Positions 34,191 to 48,008 of a stretch of 64,000 nt of DNA are shown one piece after another. The notes below the pieces were generated by a model. It ran no database searches and was not told the origin of the DNA. It saw only the letters and a list, made by a program, of their open reading frames with translations. The DNA is from Pseudomonas sp. SG20056. Its GTDB lineage: Bacteria > Pseudomonadota > Gammaproteobacteria > Pseudomonadales > Pseudomonadaceae. Each line of letters opens with the position of its first letter. Position 1 is the stretch's first letter. Position numbers and translations under genes: made by a program. The stretch spans positions 2,170,001 to 2,234,000 of the forward strand of contig NZ_CP134499.1 of the NCBI RefSeq assembly GCF_031764535.1, given 5' to 3'.

Positions 34191-34818
34191 TCATGCCGTG
34201 GCGCACGGCCAGCAGGGCCAGCTCGACATCGCTGGTGATCGACAGCTTTTCGAAGATGCGATAGCGGTAGGTATTCACGGTTTTCGGCGACAGGCAGAGC
34301 TTGTCGGAGATGGCCTGAACCTTCTGGCAGCCGGCAATCATCAGCGCGATCTGGATTTCACGCTCGGAGAGCAGATCGAACGGCGAATTACTGCTTTGTG
34401 GCTGGAACGACTTGAGGGCCAGCTGCTGAGCGATCTGCGGGCTGATATAACGCTGGCCACTGAACACCATGCGGATGGCCTGAACCATTTCTTCCAAGGC
34501 GGCACCTTTGGTCAGGTAACCAGCAGCACCGGCTTGCAGCAGGCGCGTAGGGAACGGATCTTCTTCGCATACGGTAACCGCAACGACTTTCAGGTCGGGA
34601 TGGCTGCGAATCAGTTTGCGCGTAGCCTCGAGGCCGCCGATACCCGGCATCTTGATGTCCATCAGGACAACATCGGGCTTCAGTTCGCGGGCTTTCTTCA
34701 GGGATTCTTCGCCAGACTCGGCTTGACCAACTACATGCAAGCCGTCGATATCAGCCAGCATACGGGTGATGCCGGTACGTACCAGGTCGTGGTCATCAAC
34801 AACTAGCACCCTGATCAA
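34174..34818 (-). CDS. gacA: Response regulator GacA
   Basis: 214 residues from a TTG start at 34818: GGGGTG lies just upstream, and the product then begins with [19 protein letters not shown] like known GacA proteins, which use TTG in other pseudomonads. Receiver domain with phospho-acceptor Asp54 (VVLMD) and C-terminal LuxR-type helix-turn-helix ([14 protein letters not shown]...[12 protein letters not shown]). With sensor GacS it activates the small RNAs that titrate RsmA, controlling secondary metabolism and lifestyle. Cotranscribed with uvrC. Confidence 0.95.
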   Translation of the reverse strand: MIRVLVVDDHDLVRTGITRMLADIDGLHVVGQAESGEESLKKARELKPDVVLMDIKMPGIGGLEATRKLIRSHPDLKVVAVTVCEEDPFPTRLLQAGAAGYLTKGAALEEMVQAIRMVFSGQRYISPQIAQQLALKSFQPQSSNSPFDLLSEREIQIALMIAGCQKVQAISDKLCLSPKTVNTYRYRIFEKLSITSDVELALLAVRHGMIDASS

Positions 34819-34956
34819 GCGACACCCCGTTTGCATCAGCCGCCAAGAGCGGCTGGTTGGGTTGGAAGGCTGGAGATTTGTTAAACCCAGCTTGGCGCAT
34901 AACCGTCAAAATGCAAGCGCCAATAAAGCTGCGCTAGGGTGACGGCCAGAGGAATA

Positions 34957-35046
34957 TGGCGGAAGCGGTGAGATTCGAACTCACGGAAGAGTTTCCCCTT
35001 CGACGGTTTTCAAGACCGTTGCATTCAACCGCTCTGCCACGCTTCC
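34957..35046 (-). tRNA. tRNA-Ser(UGA)
   Basis: 90 nt with CCA, acceptor GGAAGCG/CGCTTCC, long variable arm, anticodon TGA in CTTGAAA, T-loop GTTCGAATC. Confidence 0.95.
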
Positions 35047-35178
35047 GGCGATTGCGGGCGGCAATCTTACCCGAACGCAACACGCTGTCAAACTCTGCGT
35101 ATTGGCTCTTTATCTGCCTCTGCTATGATCGGGCCTGACCTTGGTCACGGAACCATCAGCCATTTCAGGAGTGTCGCC

Positions 35179-35847
35179 ATGAACGAACACAATTATGCAC
35201 TTGACCATACGCAGGTTGAGCAGCAAGAAGTCAGCCGCGTCCTGCGCAACACTTATGGCCTGTTGGCCATCACCCTGGCCTTCAGCGGCCTGGTGGCGTA
35301 CATAGCACAGCGCGCCAATGTGCCTTACCCGAATATCTTCGTGGTGCTGATTGGCTTCTACGGCCTGTTCTTCCTCACCGCCAAACTGCGTAACTCGGCC
35401 TGGGGCCTGGTTTCGACCCTCGCGCTGACCGGCTTTATGGGCTACACCCTCGGCCCGATCCTCAATCGCTACATGGGCATGGCCAACGGTGCTGAAGTTG
35501 TCAGCTCGGCTTTCGCCATGACGGCCTTGGTGTTCTGCGGCCTGTCGGCATACGTGCTGACCACCCGCAAGGACATGAGCTTCCTCAGTGGCTTTATCAC
35601 TGCTGGTTTCTTTGTTCTGCTGGGTGCGATGGTTGCTGGCTTCTTCTTCGAGATCAGCGGGCTGCAACTGGCGATCAGCGCAGGTTTCGTGCTGTTCTCC
35701 TCCGCCTGCATCCTGTACCAGACCAGCGAAATCATTCACGGCGGTGAGCGCAACTACATCATGGCGACCATCAGCCTGTATGTATCGATCTACAACCTGT
35801 TCGTCAGCCTGTTGCAGATTTTCGGCATCATGGGCAGCGACGACTGA
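35179..35847 (+). CDS. yccA: YccA-type Bax inhibitor-1 family membrane protein
   Basis: 222 residues from ATG 35179 (AGGAG upstream; [20 protein letters not shown]). Seven predicted membrane helices and the C-terminal motif [19 protein letters not shown] of the BI-1/YccA family. In E. coli YccA is a substrate and modulator of the membrane protease FtsH. Own transcription unit, with terminator at 35863-35887. Confidence 0.9.
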   Translation: MNEHNYALDHTQVEQQEVSRVLRNTYGLLAITLAFSGLVAYIAQRANVPYPNIFVVLIGFYGLFFLTAKLRNSAWGLVSTLALTGFMGYTLGPILNRYMGMANGAEVVSSAFAMTALVFCGLSAYVLTTRKDMSFLSGFITAGFFVLLGAMVAGFFFEISGLQLAISAGFVLFSSACILYQTSEIIHGGERNYIMATISLYVSIYNLFVSLLQIFGIMGSDD

Positions 35848-35862
35848 TTCAACGTGCTGTGC

Positions 35863-35887
35863 AAAGCCCGCTTCGGCGGGCTTTTTT
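35863..35887 (+). terminator. Terminator of yccA
   Basis: AAAGCCCGC-TT-CGGCGGGCTTTTTT: strong GC stem followed by a T-run, 16 bases past the stop. Confidence 0.9.
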
Positions 35888-36028
35888 ATGCTTGCCATCC
35901 ATGGCTCGCCCCCTTCGGGCCGTCGCTAGCGACGTTAAAAATGACTCCCGGTCATTTTTTATGCCTGCCGCGCGCATCTTGGCGACTCAGGCTTTATCAT
36001 TCCGCCAAATTGGCTCGCCAGGTTTGCT

Positions 36029-36421
36029 ATGAAGTTCGCCATCGCCCTGTTCTCCCCTCCCCATGCGCCCTCCTCGCGCCGTGCGCTGCGTTTTGCTCAG
36101 GCAGCATTGGCGGGTGGGCATGAGATTGTGCGGCTGTTCTTTTATCAGGATGGCGTACACAGCGCCTCGAGCAATGTAGTTTGCGCGCAGGATGAGGTGG
36201 ACCTACCCCGCGAATGGCGAGAATTTGTGCAAACGCAGCAGCTGGATGGCGTGGTGTGTATCGCCGCCGCCTTACGCCGTGGCGTGTTAAATGACGATGA
36301 AGCCCAGCGCTACTCGCGCACGGCTGCCAACCTGAATGCGCCCTGGGAGCTTTCCGGCCTAGGCCAATTGCACGAAGCGGCGCAGCTGGCGGATCGCATT
36401 GTGTGCTTTGGGGGGGCTTGA
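36029..36421 (+). CDS. tusD: Sulfurtransferase TusD
   Basis: 130 residues, DsrE family. The conserved cysteine of the sulfur relay is in GVVCIAAALRRG (about residue 78). It takes sulfur from TusA and passes it to TusE for 2-thiolation of tRNA wobble uridine by MnmA, which is encoded 20 kb away at 56839. First gene of tusDCBE. Confidence 0.92.
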   Translation: MKFAIALFSPPHAPSSRRALRFAQAALAGGHEIVRLFFYQDGVHSASSNVVCAQDEVDLPREWREFVQTQQLDGVVCIAAALRRGVLNDDEAQRYSRTAANLNAPWELSGLGQLHEAAQLADRIVCFGGA

Positions 36422-36422
36422 A

Positions 36423-36782
36423 ATGAGCAAGTCGCTGTTGATCATCAGTCGCCAAGCGCCTTGGTCCGGCCCCAGTGCGCGGGAAGCGCTGGATATCGCG
36501 CTGGCCGGCGGAGCCTTCGATTTGCCGATTGGCATGCTATTTCTCGATGACGGGGTATTCCAGCTGAGTGGCGCGCAGCAACCGGCCACCCTGCAGCAGA
36601 AAGACCTCAGCGCCAACCTGCAGGCCTTGCCGATGTTCGGTGTCGAGGCGCTGTATGTCTCGCAGCGCAGCATGGCCGAACGTGGCCTGCAGGATCAACC
36701 CAGCAGCCTCGCTGTCGAGCGCCTCGATGACTCATCAATAAGCGCCTTGATTGACCGTTACGACCAGGTGATTACGCTCTGA
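36423..36782 (+). CDS. tusC: Sulfur relay protein TusC
   Basis: 119 residues from ATG 36423, one base after the tusD stop. DsrF-like fold (SLLIISRQAPWSGPSAREAL). Forms the TusBCD hexamer with TusD and TusB. Its stop overlaps the tusB start by one base. Confidence 0.9.
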   Translation: MSKSLLIISRQAPWSGPSAREALDIALAGGAFDLPIGMLFLDDGVFQLSGAQQPATLQQKDLSANLQALPMFGVEALYVSQRSMAERGLQDQPSSLAVERLDDSSISALIDRYDQVITL

Positions 36783-37081
36783 TGGCTACCTTGCACGTAC
36801 TTTCGCACTCGCCCTTTACCGATAGCCGCCTGAGCAGCTGCCTGCGCATTCTCGGCCGCCAGGATGCCCTGCTGCTCTGCGGTGATGCCGTATACGCCTT
36901 GCAGAACGACAGCGTGCAGCGTCAGGCGCTTGAATTGATGCCTGAAAGCATTGCGCTGTATGCGTTGGATGAAGACGTGCAGGCTCGCGGCCTGCTGTGC
37001 CCTACCCGCCTCAAGCAGGTCGATTACCCCGGTTTCGTTGCGTTGAGCTGTCAATACGACAAGGTAAACACCTGGCTATGA
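36782..37081 (+). CDS. tusB: Sulfur relay protein TusB
   Basis: 99 residues, DsrH family (MATLHVLSHSPFTDSRLSSC...ALLLCGDAVYALQND). Third component of TusBCD. Overlaps tusC and tusE, so all four are translationally coupled. Confidence 0.9.
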   Translation: MATLHVLSHSPFTDSRLSSCLRILGRQDALLLCGDAVYALQNDSVQRQALELMPESIALYALDEDVQARGLLCPTRLKQVDYPGFVALSCQYDKVNTWL

Positions 37082-37413
37082 CGGCATTGAATGTTGAAGG
37101 TCGCAGCCTGGCGCTGGACAAAGATGGCTATCTGCTCGACCTGGCGGATTGGTCCGAAGCTACCGCGCACGCCCTGGCGCAACGTGAAGGCATCAGCCTG
37201 AGTGCCGAACACTGGGAAATCCTTTGGCTGGTGCGCAGCTTTTACGACGAATTTCAGTTGTCCCCGGCCAACCGTCCGCTGATCAAATTTATTGCCGTAA
37301 AAATCGGCCCCGAGAAAGGCAATAGCCTGAACCTTAATCGCCTGTTCAATGGCGCTCCCGCCAAACTCGCCGCCAAGCTGGCGGGCCTGCCCAAACCGAC
37401 CAATTGCCTATGA
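37078..37413 (+). CDS. tusE: Sulfur relay protein TusE
   Basis: 111 residues from the ATG at 37078, overlapping the tusB stop by 4 bp. DsrC family with the conserved C-terminal arm ending PKPTNCL; the penultimate Cys is the sulfur carrier. Hands persulfide to MnmA. Overlaps the following TrpD2-like gene by 4 bp. Confidence 0.92.
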   Translation: MTALNVEGRSLALDKDGYLLDLADWSEATAHALAQREGISLSAEHWEILWLVRSFYDEFQLSPANRPLIKFIAVKIGPEKGNSLNLNRLFNGAPAKLAAKLAGLPKPTNCL

Positions 37414-38396
37414 ACCTTGTTACTCCGCCGGAACATCCTTTCGCTCAATTTGTACGCATTCTAGGTAAGGGCAAGCGTGGCGCACGTAACCTGACTCGCG
37501 AGGAAGCCCGAGACGCCATGGGCATGCTGCTTGAGGGGAAGGCTGAAGACACCCAGTTGGGTGCCTTTTTGATGCTGTTGCGGCACAAGGAAGAAAGCGC
37601 CGAGGAAATGGCCGGCTTTGCCGAAGCCGTGCGCGCGCGCCTGCAAGCGCCAGCGATTCAGGTGGACCTGGATTGGCCGAGCTATGCCGGGAAGAAGCGC
37701 CACCTGCCTTGGTTCCTGCTAGCCGCCAAAGCACTGGCCAATAGCGGTATTCGCATCCTGCTGCATGGAGGCGGCCCACACACTGCCGGGCGGATGTACA
37801 GCGAACAGCTGCTCGAAACCCTGCACATCCCGCTGTGCCGCAACTGGGATAGCGTCGAGCAGGCATTGGCACACCAGCACCTGGCGTTTATCCCGCTGGG
37901 CGACTGGATGCCGCAACTGCAGCGGATGATCGACCTGCGCAATATCCTCGGCCTGCGCTCACCGATTCATTCCCTGGCGCGCATTCTTAACCCGTTGGGG
38001 GCACGTTGCGGCCTGCAGAGCATCTTTCATCCGGGTTATCAGGCAGTGCACCGTGAAGCCAGCCAGTTGCTCGGCGATAGCGCGGTGGTGATCAAGGGTG
38101 AAGGCGGCGAAATCGAGATCAACCCGGACGCCACCAGCCACCTGTATGGCACGGCCAATGGCGAAAACTGGGATGAAGAATGGCCGGCGCTGTCGGCGCT
38201 GCGCCACGTCAAACCCGAATCGCTGCAACCCGCTCATCTGGCCGCCTTCTGGCGCGGTGAAGCTGCCGATGATTACGGCCAGCTTGCCGTTATCAGCACC
38301 ATGGCGTTGGCCTTGCGCGCCCTCGGCGAGCCGCGTGAGCAAGCCCTGGAGCACGCGGCCCAACTATGGGCCGCGCGCAATCAGACGCTCGCCTGA
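37410..38396 (+). CDS. TrpD2/YbiB-like glycosyltransferase-family-3 protein
   Basis: 328 residues from ATG 37410 (overlaps the tusE stop). An anthranilate phosphoribosyltransferase-like fold: N-terminal helical domain ([28 protein letters not shown]) and phosphoribosyl-binding core. The TrpD hallmark GTGGD region is replaced by [11 protein letters not shown], so it is not a tryptophan enzyme. YbiB-type proteins bind nucleic acids with little specificity. Coupling to the tus operon hints at a link to RNA biology. Convergent with cysG, overlapping it by 16 bp. Confidence 0.82.
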   Translation: MNLVTPPEHPFAQFVRILGKGKRGARNLTREEARDAMGMLLEGKAEDTQLGAFLMLLRHKEESAEEMAGFAEAVRARLQAPAIQVDLDWPSYAGKKRHLPWFLLAAKALANSGIRILLHGGGPHTAGRMYSEQLLETLHIPLCRNWDSVEQALAHQHLAFIPLGDWMPQLQRMIDLRNILGLRSPIHSLARILNPLGARCGLQSIFHPGYQAVHREASQLLGDSAVVIKGEGGEIEINPDATSHLYGTANGENWDEEWPALSALRHVKPESLQPAHLAAFWRGEAADDYGQLAVISTMALALRALGEPREQALEHAAQLWAARNQTLA

Positions 38397-39775
38397 GCCC
38401 CTTCGAACCAGGCCAGTTTCTCCCGCAGCTGCACCACTTCGCCGACTATGACCAACGTCGGCGCATGCACCTCATGCTCCGCCACCAGCTCCGCCAGATT
38501 GGCCAGGGTGCCCGTAAACACCCGCTGGTTCTGCGTGGTGCCCTGCTGGATCAATGCTGCCGGAGTTGTCGCGGCGCGGCCATGGGCAATCAGCTGCTGA
38601 CAGATGATCGGCAAACCTACCAGGCCCATATAGAACACTAGGGTCTGGCTGCTGGCCGTCAGCTCGTTCCAGGGCAGATTGCTGCTGCCATCTTTCAGAT
38701 GACCGGTAACAAAGCGCACCGACTGTGCATGGTCACGGTGGGTCAGCGGAATCCCAGCATAAGCCGCACAGCCTGAGGCTGCGGTGATGCCCGGTACCAC
38801 CTGAAACGGAATGCCGTGAGCGGCCAACTCTTCGATTTCCTCGCCGCCTCGCCCGAAAATAAACGGGTCGCCGCCTTTAAGGCGCAGCACTCGTTTGCCT
38901 TCTTTGGCCAGACTGACCAGGCGCTGATTGATCTGCTCCTGCGGCACGGCATGTTCGGCGCGCTGTTTGCCGACATAGATGCGCTCGGCATCACGGCGGC
39001 ACAGTTCGATAATCGCAGGCGCCACCAAACGGTCGTAAAGCACTACATCGGCTTGCTGCATCAGGCGCAAGGCGCGGAAAGTCAGCAGATCAGGATCCCC
39101 CGGCCCTGCGCCCACCAGGTACACCTCGCCCAAGGTGCGCGGGGCAATGCCGGCAATCTTCTCTTCCAGCAGGCGCTGACCTTCCTGCAATTTGCCGGCG
39201 AAGACGCTTTCGGCCACCTGGCCCTGGAATACATCTTCCCAGAACACCCGGCGCTGCTGCACATCGGGAAAGAGCGCTTTGACCTGGGCACGAAAACGCT
39301 TGGCCAAACCGGCCAGCTGACCATAGGTCGCGGGAATCCAGGTTTCGATCTTGGCGCGAATCAGTCGGGCCAGCACCGGTGCATCGCCACCGCTGGTAAT
39401 CGCCACGATTAGCGGCGAGCGGTCGACGATAGCCGGGAAAATCACGCTGCACAGCTTCGGCGCGTCCACCACATTGACCGGAATACCCAAAGCCTGAGCT
39501 TCGGCCGAGATTTGCGCATTCAGCGGTTCGTCATCGGTGGCGGCAATGATCAGCGCCACGCCCTGCAGATCAGCCGACTGATAATCACGCAGCAGCACCT
39601 CACCATTGCGCGCGCTGGCCATCTCACGCAGTTCATCCCGAACCTCAGGCGCCACCACCCGCAACGTCGCACCGGCATCACTGAGCAAGCGCGCCTTACG
39701 CACGGCAACTTCGCCGCCACCGACCACCAGTACCAGGCGATCCTGCAGTTTGTGGAACAGGGGCAGAAAATCCAT
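38381..39775 (-). CDS. cysG: Siroheme synthase CysG (multifunctional)
   Basis: 464 residues from the ATG at 39775 ([11 protein letters not shown]), the family start. N-terminal precorrin-2 dehydrogenase/ferrochelatase ([18 protein letters not shown]) and C-terminal uroporphyrinogen-III methyltransferase ([36 protein letters not shown]). It makes siroheme for sulfite and nitrite reductases. Confidence 0.93.
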   Translation of the reverse strand: MDFLPLFHKLQDRLVLVVGGGEVAVRKARLLSDAGATLRVVAPEVRDELREMASARNGEVLLRDYQSADLQGVALIIAATDDEPLNAQISAEAQALGIPVNVVDAPKLCSVIFPAIVDRSPLIVAITSGGDAPVLARLIRAKIETWIPATYGQLAGLAKRFRAQVKALFPDVQQRRVFWEDVFQGQVAESVFAGKLQEGQRLLEEKIAGIAPRTLGEVYLVGAGPGDPDLLTFRALRLMQQADVVLYDRLVAPAIIELCRRDAERIYVGKQRAEHAVPQEQINQRLVSLAKEGKRVLRLKGGDPFIFGRGGEEIEELAAHGIPFQVVPGITAASGCAAYAGIPLTHRDHAQSVRFVTGHLKDGSSNLPWNELTASSQTLVFYMGLVGLPIICQQLIAHGRAATTPAALIQQGTTQNQRVFTGTLANLAELVAEHEVHAPTLVIVGEVVQLREKLAWFEGAQASV

Positions 39776-39848
39776 GACGCACGCTCTCAATCGGGTAAAC
39801 AAAACGGGGCGGCACTGGCCGCCCCGTCACAGGTAACTGAAATTCGGA

Positions 39849-41138
<1,290 letters not shown>

Positions 41139-41234
41139 TCAACACTTCACAAGGGTTTGCATGGCTTTGGCCATGACGCGCAATGCCGCGCAGTTTAAGG
41201 CTTTAGCGGGGGGAAGTGCCAATCGACAACGCCG

Positions 41235-41615
41235 TTACTGACACAGGCGCGCCAAGCTAAGTCCCGCCCAGGTCGCTAGCAGGCTACCCAACACGCTGAC
41301 TGCCGCATAGCCCAGGGCCAGCGGCAGCTGGCCGCTCTCCAGCAGGCGCACGGTGTCGAGGGAAAAAGATGAAAAGGTGGTCAGGCCGCCGAGAAAGCCA
41401 ACAATCAGCCCCGCGCGCAACTCCAGCGGCAGCTCAGGACGCAGCAGGAACAGGCCATACAGGTAGCCGATCAGCAGGCAACCGAGAATATTCACTGCCA
41501 GGGTCGCGCCGTAGAAGTGCTGCGGCCAGTTTGCGCTGACCCAGTTGGCCGTGGCGAAGCGCAACAGCGTGCCGAACATACCGCCCAGGGCTACGGCAAC
41601 CACTACACCGATCAT
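41235..41615 (-). CDS. crcB: Fluoride channel CrcB/Fluc
   Basis: 126 residues with four membrane helices, [13 protein letters not shown] and the central [13 protein letters not shown] motif with the Phe/Ser/Thr track of Fluc channels. Works as a dual-topology dimer that exports fluoride. Start overlaps the rarA stop by 4 bp. I see no fluoride riboswitch, since the gene is translated from within the rarA transcript. Confidence 0.92.
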   Translation of the reverse strand: MIGVVVAVALGGMFGTLLRFATANWVSANWPQHFYGATLAVNILGCLLIGYLYGLFLLRPELPLELRAGLIVGFLGGLTTFSSFSLDTVRLLESGQLPLALGYAAVSVLGSLLATWAGLSLARLCQ

Positions 41616-42937
41616 GGTTTTCTCCGCTGCCGAGGGCTATTGCGGTCCTGGCTTTTCAAATGCTGCAGCTTGTCGCGAATCTTCAACTCCAGACCACGTG
41701 GCACTGGCTGGTAATACTCGCGCGGCTCGAAGGTTTCCGGAAAGTAATCCTCACCTGCCGCATAGGCATCGGGTTCATCGTGGGCGTAGCGGTATTCGTC
41801 GCCATACCCCAACTCTTTCATAAGTTTGGTCGGTGCGTTACGCAGGTGCAGTGGGACTTCCTGCGAGCCATGCTCGGCAGCGTCACGCTTGGCGGCGTTG
41901 AAGGCGTTGTAGACCGCATTGCTTTTCGGCGCGCAGGCGAGGTAGATAATCGCCTGAGCCACTGCCAGCTCGCCCTCGGGACTGCCCAGGCGCTCTTGTA
42001 CATCCCAGGCGTTTAGGCACAGGGTCAGCGCCCGTGGGTCGGCGTTGCCGATGTCTTCGCTGGCCATGCGCACCACGCGCCGGGCGATATACAGCGGATC
42101 ACAGCCGCCATCGAGCATGCGCGCAAACCAGTACAGCGCGCCGTCGGGGTTGGAGCCACGCACGGATTTGTGCAGCGCGGATATCTGGTCGTAAAAGGCT
42201 TCGCCGCCCTTGTCGAAGCGCCGACGGGTATCGCCAAGCAGATTGAGCAGCAAATCGCTGCTGATCTCGCTGCCGTCTTCGGCCAGATCCGCAGCGTTTT
42301 CCAGAAAATTGAGCAAGCGCCGGCCATCACCATCGGCGGCGGCTTGGAGAATCTGGAAGCTTTCTTCCGGCAGGATAAGTTGGCGCTCGCCCAAGCCCTT
42401 TGGGTCGCTCAAGGCGCGATCGACCAGTTTGCGCAGCGCGCTTTCATCCAGGCTTTTCAGTACGTACACGCGGGCGCGTGAGAGCAAGGCGTTGTTCAAC
42501 TCGAACGAGGGGTTTTCCGTGGTGGCGCCGATAAAGATCAGCGTGCCGTCTTCCACGTAAGGTAGGAAGGCATCCTGCTGCGACTTGTTGAAGCGGTGCA
42601 CTTCATCGACAAACAGGATGGTCTGACGGCCATATTGCGCGGCATGCTGCTGCGCGACTTCCACGGCCTGACGAATCTCCTTGACCCCGGAAAGCACCGC
42701 AGAAATGGTCTCGAAATGCGCATCGGAAACCTGCGCCAGCAGCCGCGCCAGGGTGGTCTTGCCGACGCCTGGCGGGCCCCAGAAGATCATCGAGTGCAGC
42801 GCGCCCTGCTCCAGCGCTTCACGCAAGGGTTTGCCACGTGCCAGCAAGTGCTCTTGACCGACGTACTCATCCAGGCTGGCTGCACGCAAACGGGCAGCCA
42901 GGGGTTGAGCAACGGGAGCCTTGCGAAACAGATCCAT
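41612..42937 (-). CDS. rarA: Replication-associated recombination protein RarA (MgsA)
   Basis: 441 residues, AAA+ clamp-loader-like ATPase. Walker [15 protein letters not shown] and Walker [17 protein letters not shown] are visible, with the tetramerisation domain at the C-terminus. Acts at stalled forks. Gene order lolA-rarA-crcB-serS in one direction. Confidence 0.94.
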   Translation of the reverse strand: MDLFRKAPVAQPLAARLRAASLDEYVGQEHLLARGKPLREALEQGALHSMIFWGPPGVGKTTLARLLAQVSDAHFETISAVLSGVKEIRQAVEVAQQHAAQYGRQTILFVDEVHRFNKSQQDAFLPYVEDGTLIFIGATTENPSFELNNALLSRARVYVLKSLDESALRKLVDRALSDPKGLGERQLILPEESFQILQAAADGDGRRLLNFLENAADLAEDGSEISSDLLLNLLGDTRRRFDKGGEAFYDQISALHKSVRGSNPDGALYWFARMLDGGCDPLYIARRVVRMASEDIGNADPRALTLCLNAWDVQERLGSPEGELAVAQAIIYLACAPKSNAVYNAFNAAKRDAAEHGSQEVPLHLRNAPTKLMKELGYGDEYRYAHDEPDAYAAGEDYFPETFEPREYYQPVPRGLELKIRDKLQHLKSQDRNSPRQRRKP

Positions 42938-42970
42938 GACTGCGGTTTAACGCCTCTTGCTTTAAGCTTT

Positions 42971-43597
42971 CTACTCTTGAATTACGTCCGCGCCGGCCGG
43001 TATCTCGAAGGTGAACTGCGCATCGTCCTGAGGCTCATTCATTTTCACGTTGAGGAAAAGAATGTTGGTGCGCTGGCCGATGCTGTCGATCAGCTGCATA
43101 TCGTTGAGCACCTTGTTGCGGAACGACAGACGCAGGCTGTCGAACAGAGTGTCCTTGGATTTTGGCTTGAGAATAAAGTCGACCACGTTGCCACCCTCTT
43201 TGTGGCTGATCTCGAAGTTCTCACGAATCTTCGACACATCGCCGGACAGCAGCAGCGCCGGGGTGTGGGTCAGGCGCTGATCGAGGGTCTGAATGGTCAC
43301 CTGTTGCAGGTCCGGGTCATACAACCAGACTTTCTCGCCATTGGAGACCAACAGTTGCTCCATTGGCGCATCGGTGTGCCAGCGGAACAGGCCCGGACGT
43401 TTCAGCGCGAGCTGGCCAGCAGTTTCCTGCAGCTGGGTACCACTGCCGTCTAGGGTCAGCTGGGAAAAGCGTGCGTTGATGGTCTGCGCCTGGTTAAGCA
43501 GCTCGGTCAAACGCTGCACGGCAACTTCATCGTCGGCCATGGCGGCAACGCTGGTAAAACTCAGTACGGTCAGCAACAGCATGCGAATCAGGCGCAT
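42971..43597 (-). CDS. lolA: Outer-membrane lipoprotein carrier protein LolA
   Basis: 208 residues with a cleavable signal peptide ([21 protein letters not shown]). The half-open beta barrel is seen as alternating strands ([33 protein letters not shown]). Carries lipoproteins from the LolCDE exporter to LolB across the periplasm, so MexE and OprN may be clients. 28 bp after ftsK. Confidence 0.94.
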   Translation of the reverse strand: MRLIRMLLLTVLSFTSVAAMADDEVAVQRLTELLNQAQTINARFSQLTLDGSGTQLQETAGQLALKRPGLFRWHTDAPMEQLLVSNGEKVWLYDPDLQQVTIQTLDQRLTHTPALLLSGDVSKIRENFEISHKEGGNVVDFILKPKSKDTLFDSLRLSFRNKVLNDMQLIDSIGQRTNILFLNVKMNEPQDDAQFTFEIPAGADVIQE

Positions 43598-43625
43598 GGG
43601 ACTCCTTATCAGATCGGGCTAGGCG

Positions 43626-46028
43626 TTAATCGCGAACGGGGCTTGGTGCTATGACCTCGCGAGAGCCATTGGTGTTCATTGAGGTGACGACGCCGGCCAT
43701 TTCCATGGCTTCAATCATTCGCGCGGCGCGGTTGTAGCCGATCTTCAGCTTGCGCTGCACGGCAGAGATAGACGCACGGCGACTTTCCAGTACGAAATTG
43801 ACCGCCTCATCGTAAAGCGGGTCGGCCTCGCTGCCTTCACTGCCCTCGCCGCTGCCACCCTCAAAACCGCTACCGGACTCTTCGACGCCCGCGAGAATGT
43901 CGTCAATATAGTCAGGTGTGCCACGCTGCTTCCAGGCCTCGACCACGCGGTGCACTTCTTCATCAGAAACGAAAGCGCCGTGTACGCGAATTGGCAGTCC
44001 AGTACCTGGCGGCATATAAAGCATGTCACCGTGGCCCAGTAGCTGTTCGGCGCCGCCTTGGTCGAGGATGGTGCGCGAGTCGATCTTGCTCGATACCTGG
44101 AACGCCATACGGGTCGGGATGTTGGCCTTGATCAGACCGGTGATCACATCCACCGAGGGGCGCTGGGTCGCGAGAATCAGGTGAATCCCTGCAGCACGGG
44201 CTTTCTGCGCGATACGGGCGATCAGCTCTTCAACCTTCTTGCCGACGATCATCATCATGTCGGCGAACTCGTCGACCACCACCACGATGGTCGGCAGGGT
44301 TTTCAGCAGCGGCGCTTCGTCGTGCATGCTTTCGCGCTTGTAGAGCGGGTCGCTCAGCGGCTCGCCCGCCTCTTCGGCGTCTTTGACCTTGCGGTTAAAG
44401 CCGGCCAGGTTGCGCACGCCCATCTTCGACATCAGCTTGTAGCGACGCTCCATCTCGGCCACCGACCAGCGTAGGGCGTTGGCGGCTTCCTTCATGTCGG
44501 TCACCACTGGGCAGAGCAGGTGCGGAATGCCTTCGTAGATCGACAGTTCGAGCATTTTCGGGTCGATCATGATCAAGCGCGCCTCTTCCGGCGTGGACTT
44601 GAACAGAATCGACAAAATCATTGCGTTAACCCCGACCGACTTACCGGAGCCGGTGGTACCGGCCACCAGCAGGTGGGGCATCTTCGCCAGGTCGGTGATC
44701 ACCGGCTTGCCGCCGATATCGTGGCCCAGAGCCAGAGTAACCGGCGACTTGGCTTCGTCGTACTCGGGTGATGACAGCACTTCGGAGAAGCGCACGATCT
44801 GCCGGTCTTCGTTGGGAATTTCGATACCGACGGTGGTTTTGCCCGGAATCACTTCGACCACGCGCACGCTGATGATCGCCATCGAACGCGCCAGGTCCTT
44901 GGCCAGGCCGGAAATACGGCTGACCTTGACCCCAGCTGCGGGCTGAATCTCGAAACGGGTAATCACCGGGCCCGGATGAACCGACTCGACGATAACCTCG
45001 ACGCCAAACTCCTTGAGTTTGATCTCAAGCAAGCGCGACATGGCTTCCAGGTATTCGGGCGAGTATTTCTTCTGAACTTTCTCGGCCACATCGAGGATCG
45101 AAATCGGCGGCAGACTGCCGGCCAGCGCACTGTCTTCAAACAGGTTGACCTGCTTTTCTTTCAGCACGCGCTTGCTCGGCTCAGGCGCTTTCGGCGCTGC
45201 CGGCGGCGTGATCACTGGGGCTGGGCGGTTGACCCGCTCGCTCATGTGTTTGTTCAACGACTCTTCACGCTCGATCAGCCGTTCTTTGACCTTGGCCTGT
45301 TCGCGGCGATCCAGCACTATTGGCGCGGAGACTTCACTGACGCGCTCATCGACCTCACGTAGCTGCGCCACCAACTGCTTGCGCTCAACTCGCGCACTCC
45401 ACCAGCGGTTAGCCAGGCTCTGGATCAGCTCGATCAGATCGAGGGTGATCTTCCCGGTCAGGTCCATCACCTTGAACCAGGACAGATCGGTAAACACCGT
45501 CAAACCGAAGAGAAACAGCGCAATCAGAAGCAGAGTACTGCCTTGCACATTCAGTGCATTGATCGCCAAGGCCCCAAGGCTTTCGCCCAGCGCGCCACCT
45601 GCGGAGGCCGGCATGCTAGAGCTGGCTTGAAAATGGATATACGCCAGCGCGGCACCGGATAGCACCAGAAAGACCAAACCAATCAGCCGCCAGGAGAACA
45701 GCCAGCCGCTCCACTGCCACGGCTGATGGCGGGCACGGAACACTTGCAGGGTTTTTACCGCCAACAGCAGCGGGAATAGATAGGCAAAATAGCCCAGCGC
45801 CATAAACAGAATGTCGGCAAACCAGGCACCGGCGCGCCCGGCGGCGTTCTGCACCTGCTCAACATTGCTGGTGTGGGTCCAGCCCGGATCGGCCGCATCA
45901 TAGGTCAGCAGAGCCATCCAGAGATAAAGGCAAAGTGCGCCCAGGCCAATCAGCGCGCCTTCTTTGAGTCGATAAGGCAGCTGCTGACGCCAGAGAGGGG
46001 CTTGTGCGGTTGGGCTAGATTTCTTCAA
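43626..46028 (-). CDS. ftsK: DNA translocase FtsK
   Basis: 800 residues. N-terminal membrane domain with four to five helices (about residues 20-200), a short linker, then the motor with Walker [14 protein letters not shown] near residue 460 and Walker [14 protein letters not shown]. The C-terminal gamma winged helix (about the last 65 residues, [20 protein letters not shown]) reads KOPS and contacts XerD. It drives chromosome segregation and activates XerCD recombination at dif, the site at 26226 in this window. That same machinery is hijacked by the phages integrated there. Confidence 0.96.
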   Translation of the reverse strand: MKKSSPTAQAPLWRQQLPYRLKEGALIGLGALCLYLWMALLTYDAADPGWTHTSNVEQVQNAAGRAGAWFADILFMALGYFAYLFPLLLAVKTLQVFRARHQPWQWSGWLFSWRLIGLVFLVLSGAALAYIHFQASSSMPASAGGALGESLGALAINALNVQGSTLLLIALFLFGLTVFTDLSWFKVMDLTGKITLDLIELIQSLANRWWSARVERKQLVAQLREVDERVSEVSAPIVLDRREQAKVKERLIEREESLNKHMSERVNRPAPVITPPAAPKAPEPSKRVLKEKQVNLFEDSALAGSLPPISILDVAEKVQKKYSPEYLEAMSRLLEIKLKEFGVEVIVESVHPGPVITRFEIQPAAGVKVSRISGLAKDLARSMAIISVRVVEVIPGKTTVGIEIPNEDRQIVRFSEVLSSPEYDEAKSPVTLALGHDIGGKPVITDLAKMPHLLVAGTTGSGKSVGVNAMILSILFKSTPEEARLIMIDPKMLELSIYEGIPHLLCPVVTDMKEAANALRWSVAEMERRYKLMSKMGVRNLAGFNRKVKDAEEAGEPLSDPLYKRESMHDEAPLLKTLPTIVVVVDEFADMMMIVGKKVEELIARIAQKARAAGIHLILATQRPSVDVITGLIKANIPTRMAFQVSSKIDSRTILDQGGAEQLLGHGDMLYMPPGTGLPIRVHGAFVSDEEVHRVVEAWKQRGTPDYIDDILAGVEESGSGFEGGSGEGSEGSEADPLYDEAVNFVLESRRASISAVQRKLKIGYNRAARMIEAMEMAGVVTSMNTNGSREVIAPSPVRD

Positions 46029-46249
46029 AACGCATCTGTTCCTGCGCCAGAGGCGCCGAATAATTGGTTAACGGCAAAATATGCAGCGATTGTACGGGTT
46101 TAACCGCACGATACCAGACCGAGCTGTATGCATAAACAGCTATAGCGGTTGACTCCCGCTCTTCGCCCGCTTCGGTGTAGCATATCTGCCAATATCTTCC
46201 GTGCGGCTCAATTGGAGCATGCATTCTCTTTTGTGACAAAGGCTTATGA

Positions 46250-47209
<960 letters not shown>

Positions 47210-47272
47210 TCCATTCGGGGCGGACACACAGTCCGCCCTACCCTCCTCCTCTGTCCAACTCCGGCCCTGCAC

Positions 47273-47953
47273 ATGCTGACGTGGCTGCAACGCGACTCAC
47301 TGGATTTTCCGCCTCTCAATAAAGCCTTGCGCGAGCCGAACGGTCTGCTGGCGGCAGGTGGCGACCTGCGCCCGGAACGCTTGATCCAGGCTTATCGCCA
47401 CGGCTGCTTCCCCTGGTTTCAGGATGGCCAGCCGATTCTCTGGTGGTCGCCGGACCCGCGCACCGTGCTGCTGCCTGACAAGCTGCACATCTCGCGCAGT
47501 CTCACCAAGGTGCTGCGCCAGGGCCGTTATCGGGTGACCTTCGACCAAGCTTTCGTTGATGTCATCCGTGCCTGCGCCGCACCGCGCAGCTATGCGGCAG
47601 AAACCTGGATCACCAGCCCTATGCAGGACGCCTACGTGGAACTGCACAGGCGCGGTATTGCTCATTCGGTTGAGGTTTGGCGCGATAACGAGCTGGTTGG
47701 CGGGCTCTATGGTCTGGCCATGGGTCAGCTGTTCTTTGGCGAGTCGATGTTCAGTCGCGCAGATAATGCATCCAAAGTGGGCTTCGTTACCCTGGTCGAA
47801 CACTTGAAAGACTGGGGCTTTGTGTTGATCGATTGCCAAATGCCGACCGAGCATCTGCTCAGCCTCGGCGCTCAGACGATTCCCCGTAGCGAGTTTGCCG
47901 GCTACCTGAGTGACCATCTTGATCAATCCAGCCAGGCGGACTGGGTCGCCTAG
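47273..47953 (+). CDS. aat: Leucyl/phenylalanyl-tRNA-protein transferase
   Basis: 226 residues; signature [21 protein letters not shown] and [20 protein letters not shown] near the N-terminus. Adds Leu or Phe to proteins with N-terminal Lys/Arg, creating N-degrons for ClpAPS. Clustered with bpt, clpA and clpS. Confidence 0.95.
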   Translation: MLTWLQRDSLDFPPLNKALREPNGLLAAGGDLRPERLIQAYRHGCFPWFQDGQPILWWSPDPRTVLLPDKLHISRSLTKVLRQGRYRVTFDQAFVDVIRACAAPRSYAAETWITSPMQDAYVELHRRGIAHSVEVWRDNELVGGLYGLAMGQLFFGESMFSRADNASKVGFVTLVEHLKDWGFVLIDCQMPTEHLLSLGAQTIPRSEFAGYLSDHLDQSSQADWVA

Positions 47954-48008
47954 GCGAGTTTGCCAGCCTGGCTTACACTTGATTCAAGACCGATCCCGAG
48001 AGTCGATC

